From: Flavobacterium sp. KJJ
Lineage (GTDB): Bacteria > Bacteroidota > Bacteroidia > Flavobacteriales > Flavobacteriaceae
Length of the DNA: 64,000 bases
Assembly (NCBI RefSeq): GCF_000708595.2
Contig: NZ_JARP01000006.1
Span: forward strand, 124,001-188,000
Direction of reading: 5' to 3'
Shown: piece after piece, positions 60,292-64,000 of the stretch
Layout of the letters: every line of letters starts with the position of its first letter
Numbering within the stretch: position 1 is the stretch's first letter
Program-made: the position numbers and the translations under genes
Notes under the pieces: model-generated
What the model was told of the DNA's origin: nothing
The model's database searches: none
Seen by the model: only the letters and a program-made list of their open reading frames with translations

Positions 60292-60411
60292 TTTTGCATC
60301 TATTCGATTGAATTTTTAATTTAGTATGAATTTTTTGTTAATTCTATTCGTTTGATTGTGAACTGTTTTAAAAAAAAGATTGAAAAAAGATAAAAAAAAG
60401 CGGAGAAATAG

Positions 60412-60442
60412 TTGTGAGTAATATAATGTTGTGTTACATTTG
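60412..60442 (+). promoter_or_regulatory. Promoter of the tRNA operon
   Basis: TTG (60412-60414), 20 bases, TACATTTG (60435-60442). Transcription would begin near 60449, about 27 bases before tRNA-Ser. Its match to the same consensus as the thiolase and susC promoters supports the model. Confidence 0.72.
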
Positions 60443-60475
60443 CAACCGCAAAATAGGACATGTTTCCTTGAGCTT

Positions 60476-60559
60476 GGAGAGGTGCCAGAGCGGTAATGGA
60501 GCAGATTGCTAATCTGTCGACGGGTAACCGTCGCCAGGGTTCGAGTCCCTGTCTCTCCG
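60476..60559 (+). tRNA. tRNA-Ser (anticodon GCT)
   Basis: 84 bases with a long variable arm, as for serine. Acceptor GGAGAGG pairs with TCTCTCC, the T stem CAGGG/CCCTG encloses TTCGAGT, and the anticodon loop TTGCTAA lies on stem GCAGA/TCTGT (anticodon at 60508-60510). No CCA is encoded after the discriminator G. Confidence 0.96.
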
Positions 60560-60575
60560 CTTAAAAATTTGCCTT

Positions 60576-60650
60576 CGGGGTGTAGCGTAGCCCGGTTATC
60601 GCGCCTGCTTTGGGAGCAGGAGGCCGCAGGTTCGAATCCTGCCACCCCGA
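60576..60650 (+). tRNA. tRNA-Pro (anticodon TGG)
   Basis: 75 bases. Acceptor CGGGGTG pairs with CACCCCG; anticodon stem CCTGC/GCAGG with loop TTTGGGA (anticodon at 60611-60613); T arm GCAGGTTCGAATCCTGC. No CCA is encoded. Confidence 0.96.
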
Positions 60651-60681
60651 CAAAAACTTTGCCATAAGTTTTAAAATAAAT

Positions 60682-60755
<74 letters not shown>

Positions 60756-60757
60756 CG

Positions 60758-60785
60758 AAAAGCCACTCAATCGAGTGGCTTTTTT
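60758..60785 (+). terminator. Terminator of the tRNA operon
   Basis: Perfect arms AAAAGCCACTC and GAGTGGCTTTT with loop AATC and a further T run, 2 bases after tRNA-Arg. Confidence 0.92.
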
Positions 60786-61017
60786 GTTTGCATCAAATTT
60801 AAAATTGATAATTACTTCTAAATTTTATAAGCGGTTCCTTAATTCAATATTATATTGTTTATACTTCTGAAAAATCAATCTGGATTTAAAGTGAAAAACT
60901 TGATTAACCTTATAAATTCAACGATTCTCATTTTGGCTACAAAGTTCCTGAGTTAAGCTACAAGTGAACAATAGTATCTGCAGACCTTTGTCGTATTATA
61001 AATTTAATCACAAAGTT

Positions 61018-61872
61018 ATGGCACATCAAAATGATATTTCAAGCAACAAAAAAGTATGGTTTATTACAGGAACTTCAAGAGGTTTTGGGAGAGTTTGGGC
61101 CGATGCAGCACTTAAGCGCGGCGATCTTGTTGCGGCTACTGCGCGTAATTTAGACAGTATTGCTGATCTAAAAGAAAAATATGGTAAAAATGTATTAATC
61201 TTAGCGCTTGATGTAACTAAGCCTGATCAAGTAAAGACTGCGGTAGAAAAAGCACATGCCCATTTTGGGAGATTAGATATTGTACTTAATAATGCCGGAT
61301 ATTCGCTAGTGGGCACAATTGAAGAAGCCAGTACAGATGATGTAAAGGCGATGTATGAAACAAATATCTTTGGACCGCTTACTGTAATTCAGGCCGCTTT
61401 GCCTTTTTTACGCAAGCAGGGATTCGGCCATATTTTGGGAACATCCAGTAATCTTGGCCACGTAGTATTGCCAGTAATTGGTTATTATTGCTCATCTAAA
61501 TGGGCATTTGAGGCAATTCATGAAAGTTTAGCAGAAGAAGTTAAAGCTTTTGGAATTAAAGTAACAATTATAGAACCAGGTGCATATGCGACCGAATTTG
61601 GCAGTCAGGATTCTTTAAAATTTGCCACAGGACTTGATGTTTACCAAGATTTTAAAACACAGTTTTTTAATAGTTTGGGAGAACTAGAAAAAGGAGATCC
61701 TAAAGCAACACCTGATGCACTTTTCAAAGTTGTTGATGCCGAAAACCCACCTCTTCGAATTCATTTGGGCAGCCAAAATCTGCCATGGGTTCGTAATGCT
61801 TATGCTGAAAGACTGGCAATCTGGGAAGAGTGGGATGCGGTTTCCTCAGCGGCACAGGGAATTACAAAGTAA
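61018..61872 (+). CDS. Short-chain dehydrogenase/reductase (SDR)
   Basis: 284 residues from ATG 61018 (MAHQNDISSNKKVWFITGTS); a GTG at 60964 in frame is less likely. The NAD(P) motif is TGTSRGFGR near residue 17, LNNAGYSLVG near 90, and the catalytic Y-x3-K is YCSSK near 160. Family members oxidise or reduce alcohols, sugars or steroids. It is followed 63 bases later by an AraC regulator on the same strand, likely its controller. Confidence 0.92.
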   Translation: MAHQNDISSNKKVWFITGTSRGFGRVWADAALKRGDLVAATARNLDSIADLKEKYGKNVLILALDVTKPDQVKTAVEKAHAHFGRLDIVLNNAGYSLVGTIEEASTDDVKAMYETNIFGPLTVIQAALPFLRKQGFGHILGTSSNLGHVVLPVIGYYCSSKWAFEAIHESLAEEVKAFGIKVTIIEPGAYATEFGSQDSLKFATGLDVYQDFKTQFFNSLGELEKGDPKATPDALFKVVDAENPPLRIHLGSQNLPWVRNAYAERLAIWEEWDAVSSAAQGITK

Positions 61873-61935
61873 TTATCAATAATAAATATAACCGGTGATG
61901 AAGTATTGCCGGTTATAATTTCATAATTTTAAAAA

Positions 61936-62859
61936 ATGAAAAAGGAAGAGAAAATCCATCAAAAAATGGAGTCGTTATCAGATGTGCATCGCGCTTTTGA
62001 TTTGCCTGCGCCGGCTCATCCATTGATCAGTTTAATAGATGCAGCGACTAATAAGCTAATCGTAAATAATTTGCCTACTTCTCATGTACTTAATTTCTAT
62101 AAGATCTCTTATAAGCCACGTCTAAGCGGTAAATTGAAATATGGCCAGGGACATTATGATTTTGATGAAGGAGGATTGTTATTTGCTGCACCAAATCAAA
62201 TTATTGGCAATCATGGTAATAATGAAGGAGAAATGTGTTCTGAATATACTTTGCTGATACATCCTGATTTTTTATGGAATTATCCTTTGGCAAAAAAAAT
62301 CAAGCAATATGGTTTTTTTTCTTATTCGGCTAATGAAACATTACATTTATCAGAGCATGAGAAAGAAACTATTTTTTCAATTTTTAAAATAATTAAAGAA
62401 GAATTGGATAGTAGAATAGATGATTTTAGTCAGGATGTTATTATTTCTCAAATTGAATTATTGCTTAATTATGCAAATCGTTTTTACAAACGCCAATTCA
62501 TTACCCGAAAAGCAGTGAACAATAATCTGCTGCAAAATCTTGAAGAACTCTTAGAAGATTATTTTAATAATCAAATGACCTTAAATCAGGGGCTGCCAAC
62601 AGTTCAATTCCTTTCAGATCGTTTAAATATTTCACCAAGTTATTTAAGTGATATGCTGCGTTCTTTGATAGGACATAATGCACAACAGCACATACATATT
62701 AAAGTGGTTGAAAAAGCTAAAGAGCTGTTGTCTACGACTAGTTTATCTGTGGCGCAAGTGGCTTTTCAGCTTGGTTTTGAACATCCGCAATCGTTTAGTA
62801 AATTTTTTAAGACTAAAACAAAAACCTCTCCACTAGAGTTTAGGCAATCTTTTAACTGA
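61936..62859 (+). CDS. AraC-family transcriptional regulator
   Basis: 307 residues. N-terminal AraC-type binding domain (about 30-170; GQGHYDFDEGGLLFAAPNQI), C-terminal HTH (about 210-305) with LPTVQFLSDRLNISPSYLSD and the signature LSVAQVAFQLGFEHPQSFSK, then FFKTKTKTSPLEFR. It lies directly after the SDR gene and probably controls it. A second ATG at residue 11 is possible. Confidence 0.92.
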   Translation: MKKEEKIHQKMESLSDVHRAFDLPAPAHPLISLIDAATNKLIVNNLPTSHVLNFYKISYKPRLSGKLKYGQGHYDFDEGGLLFAAPNQIIGNHGNNEGEMCSEYTLLIHPDFLWNYPLAKKIKQYGFFSYSANETLHLSEHEKETIFSIFKIIKEELDSRIDDFSQDVIISQIELLLNYANRFYKRQFITRKAVNNNLLQNLEELLEDYFNNQMTLNQGLPTVQFLSDRLNISPSYLSDMLRSLIGHNAQQHIHIKVVEKAKELLSTTSLSVAQVAFQLGFEHPQSFSKFFKTKTKTSPLEFRQSFN

Positions 62860-62900
62860 TAATATTTAGATTTTTGAGATTGAATCCGCATGCATTCACT

Positions 62901-62925
62901 AAAGCCATTCAATTGAAGTGGCTTT
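62901..62925 (+). terminator. Terminator after the AraC gene
   Basis: AAAGCCA and TGGCTTT arms with an inner TTCAATTGAA palindrome, then TTGTTTT. It is about 40 bases after the stop. Confidence 0.7.
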
Positions 62926-63093
62926 TTGTTTTATTATAATTCTTGAAAGTTCAAATTTTGTAAATGGAATTTCATTTTTTAAGACCAATATTTTATATTT
63001 TCTAAATAGATTATTTTATACTACATTGGAAAAATAAATTAAACCATTTTAAAGAAAAAGTGTCTTATTAAAATAATCTTAAAATATGTGAAA

Positions 63094-64000
63094 ATGAAAG
63101 CCCCAATTTTACTCATTATTTCTTTGTTTCTATTACTATCCTGCTCAAAAAATGATGCAGATGAGTCAAATCAAGATTCTGCTTATGTAGATGATGATTT
63201 GGCAGGACCTATTTCGAGGCCAAAAACTGGATATGGTTCTGATGGCAGTTACGAAGTAGCAAAAATTAGTTTTCCAAGTCCATTATATAGTGGGAAAAAT
63301 GTTGAAATTTTTTATCCAAAAGGAATAACTTCACCAAAACCTGTTATTTTTTATTCGCATCCTTATGGAGGTGAAGAAAGTTCATATAATATAGGATTGT
63401 ATGAGTTTATTGCAAAGAAAGGATATGTTGTAGTATTTGCTCCCTATCCAACTACAGGTGTGACAGTAGAAGAAAGATACGATACTCTATGGCAAAGTTT
63501 TAAAAAAGCTGTGACCGATTATCCTGCTATAATTGATACAAAAAAAGTAGGTTTCATGGGACATTCATTTGGCGGAGGAGCTTCTTTTGCTTTAGCGCAC
63601 AGAGGCTTCATTGATGAAGGCTGGGGACAAAACGGACGTTTTATTTTCGCAATGGCACAATGGTATTCGTATGAAATTACACAGGCAGAATTACAAGGTT
63701 TCCCAGAAAATACAAAACTGATCACCCAAGTATATAATGATGATGTAACGAATGATCATAGATTGGCAATTGATATTTTTAAAAATATAAATATTCCAAA
63801 CGCTGAAAAAGATTTTGTCTTAATAAAAAAATCAGTTTTACCTACATTTACTTACACAGCAGAACATAATCTTCCTAATACGCAAAGTTCATATGATGCA
63901 TATGATTATTATGGAATTTACAGATTACTTGACGCAATGATTGATTACAGTTTTAATGGAAATGCAGCAGCCAAAAATGTAGCACTCGGAAATGGGTCTA
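63094..64000 (+). CDS. Alpha/beta-hydrolase lipoprotein, 3' part outside window
   Basis: An open frame with no stop before the window edge (302 codons seen). It begins MKAPILLIISLFLLLSC, a lipoprotein signal with lipid Cys17. After a short acidic linker comes an alpha/beta-hydrolase core: PVIFYSHPYGGEESSY (oxyanion region) near residue 90, VVFAPYPTTG near 121 and the nucleophile elbow GFMGHSFGGGASFAL near 159 (Ser in G-H-S-F-G). It resembles dienelactone-hydrolase or PET-hydrolase-like proteins; the substrate is unknown. Confidence 0.85.
   Translation, partial: MKAPILLIISLFLLLSCSKNDADESNQDSAYVDDDLAGPISRPKTGYGSDGSYEVAKISFPSPLYSGKNVEIFYPKGITSPKPVIFYSHPYGGEESSYNIGLYEFIAKKGYVVVFAPYPTTGVTVEERYDTLWQSFKKAVTDYPAIIDTKKVGFMGHSFGGGASFALAHRGFIDEGWGQNGRFIFAMAQWYSYEITQAELQGFPENTKLITQVYNDDVTNDHRLAIDIFKNINIPNAEKDFVLIKKSVLPTFTYTAEHNLPNTQSSYDAYDYYGIYRLLDAMIDYSFNGNAAAKNVALGNGS

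Overview
The window comes from an AT-rich Bacteroidota genome, most likely Flavobacterium or a close relative. The grounds are two SusC/SusD outer-membrane pairs, short AT-rich gene starts, promoters of the Bacteroidota type (TTTG or TTG, about 19 bases, then TAnnTTTG), DUF1810/DUF4202/META lipoproteins, and many dispersed intergenic inverted repeats. No phage, insertion sequence, CRISPR array or rRNA was seen. All assignments come from reading the sequence; no database search was possible.

Layout. 1-4.5 kb: end of a minus-strand pair (penicillin-acylase family protein cut by the window edge, and a secreted cyanophycinase-like peptidase), then an Lrp/AsnC regulator divergent from ornithine aminotransferase rocD, and a DUF1810 gene. 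4.2-8.9 kb: an orphan SusD/SusC pair whose 3' end (last codons plus terminator) exists twice in tandem, the outer copy decayed. 9.2-22.6 kb: one minus-strand run that looks like a single operon from a good promoter (22574-22604) to a terminator (9174-9205): SusC, SusD, arylsulfatase, a 39-residue membrane peptide, sterol-desaturase-family enzyme, rhodanese-thioredoxin, second sulfatase, YeiH-type exporter and cysteine synthase. This reads as a sulfate-ester/organosulfur uptake and use locus.

22.9-49.8 kb: a nearly complete nitrate-assimilation island. Plus strand: molybdenum cofactor genes moeA, mobA, moaD, moeB-rhodanese, moaE, a moaC-moaB fusion and moaA, plus a siroheme methyltransferase and a TauE-like exporter. 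Minus strand: a rubredoxin-tailed protein, a nitrate reductase fused to an FAD/BFD reductase, a porin, NarK, a NarX/NarL-like two-component system, DUF4202, nirD and nirB. An FNR-like regulator (36732-37442) sits in the middle. A palindromic motif close to AAGTATAAATACTT, in several places running straight into the -7 promoter element, stands upstream of moeA, nas, the fnr-like gene, narK and nirB, so these scattered units are probably one regulon. A methyltransferase, an endonuclease/phosphatase-fold protein and two unknown secreted proteins lie inside the island.

49.9-64 kb: ordinary and accessory genes: two META lipoproteins, a DUF2130 coiled-coil protein, LysR and a methyltransferase, a redox operon (monooxygenase, MdaB-like quinone reductase, aldo/keto reductase) divergent from an AraC regulator across a clear operator, an NlpC/P60 hydrolase, a thiolase, a tRNA-Ser/Pro/Arg operon with its own promoter and terminator, an SDR plus AraC pair, and a truncated alpha/beta-hydrolase lipoprotein at the right edge.
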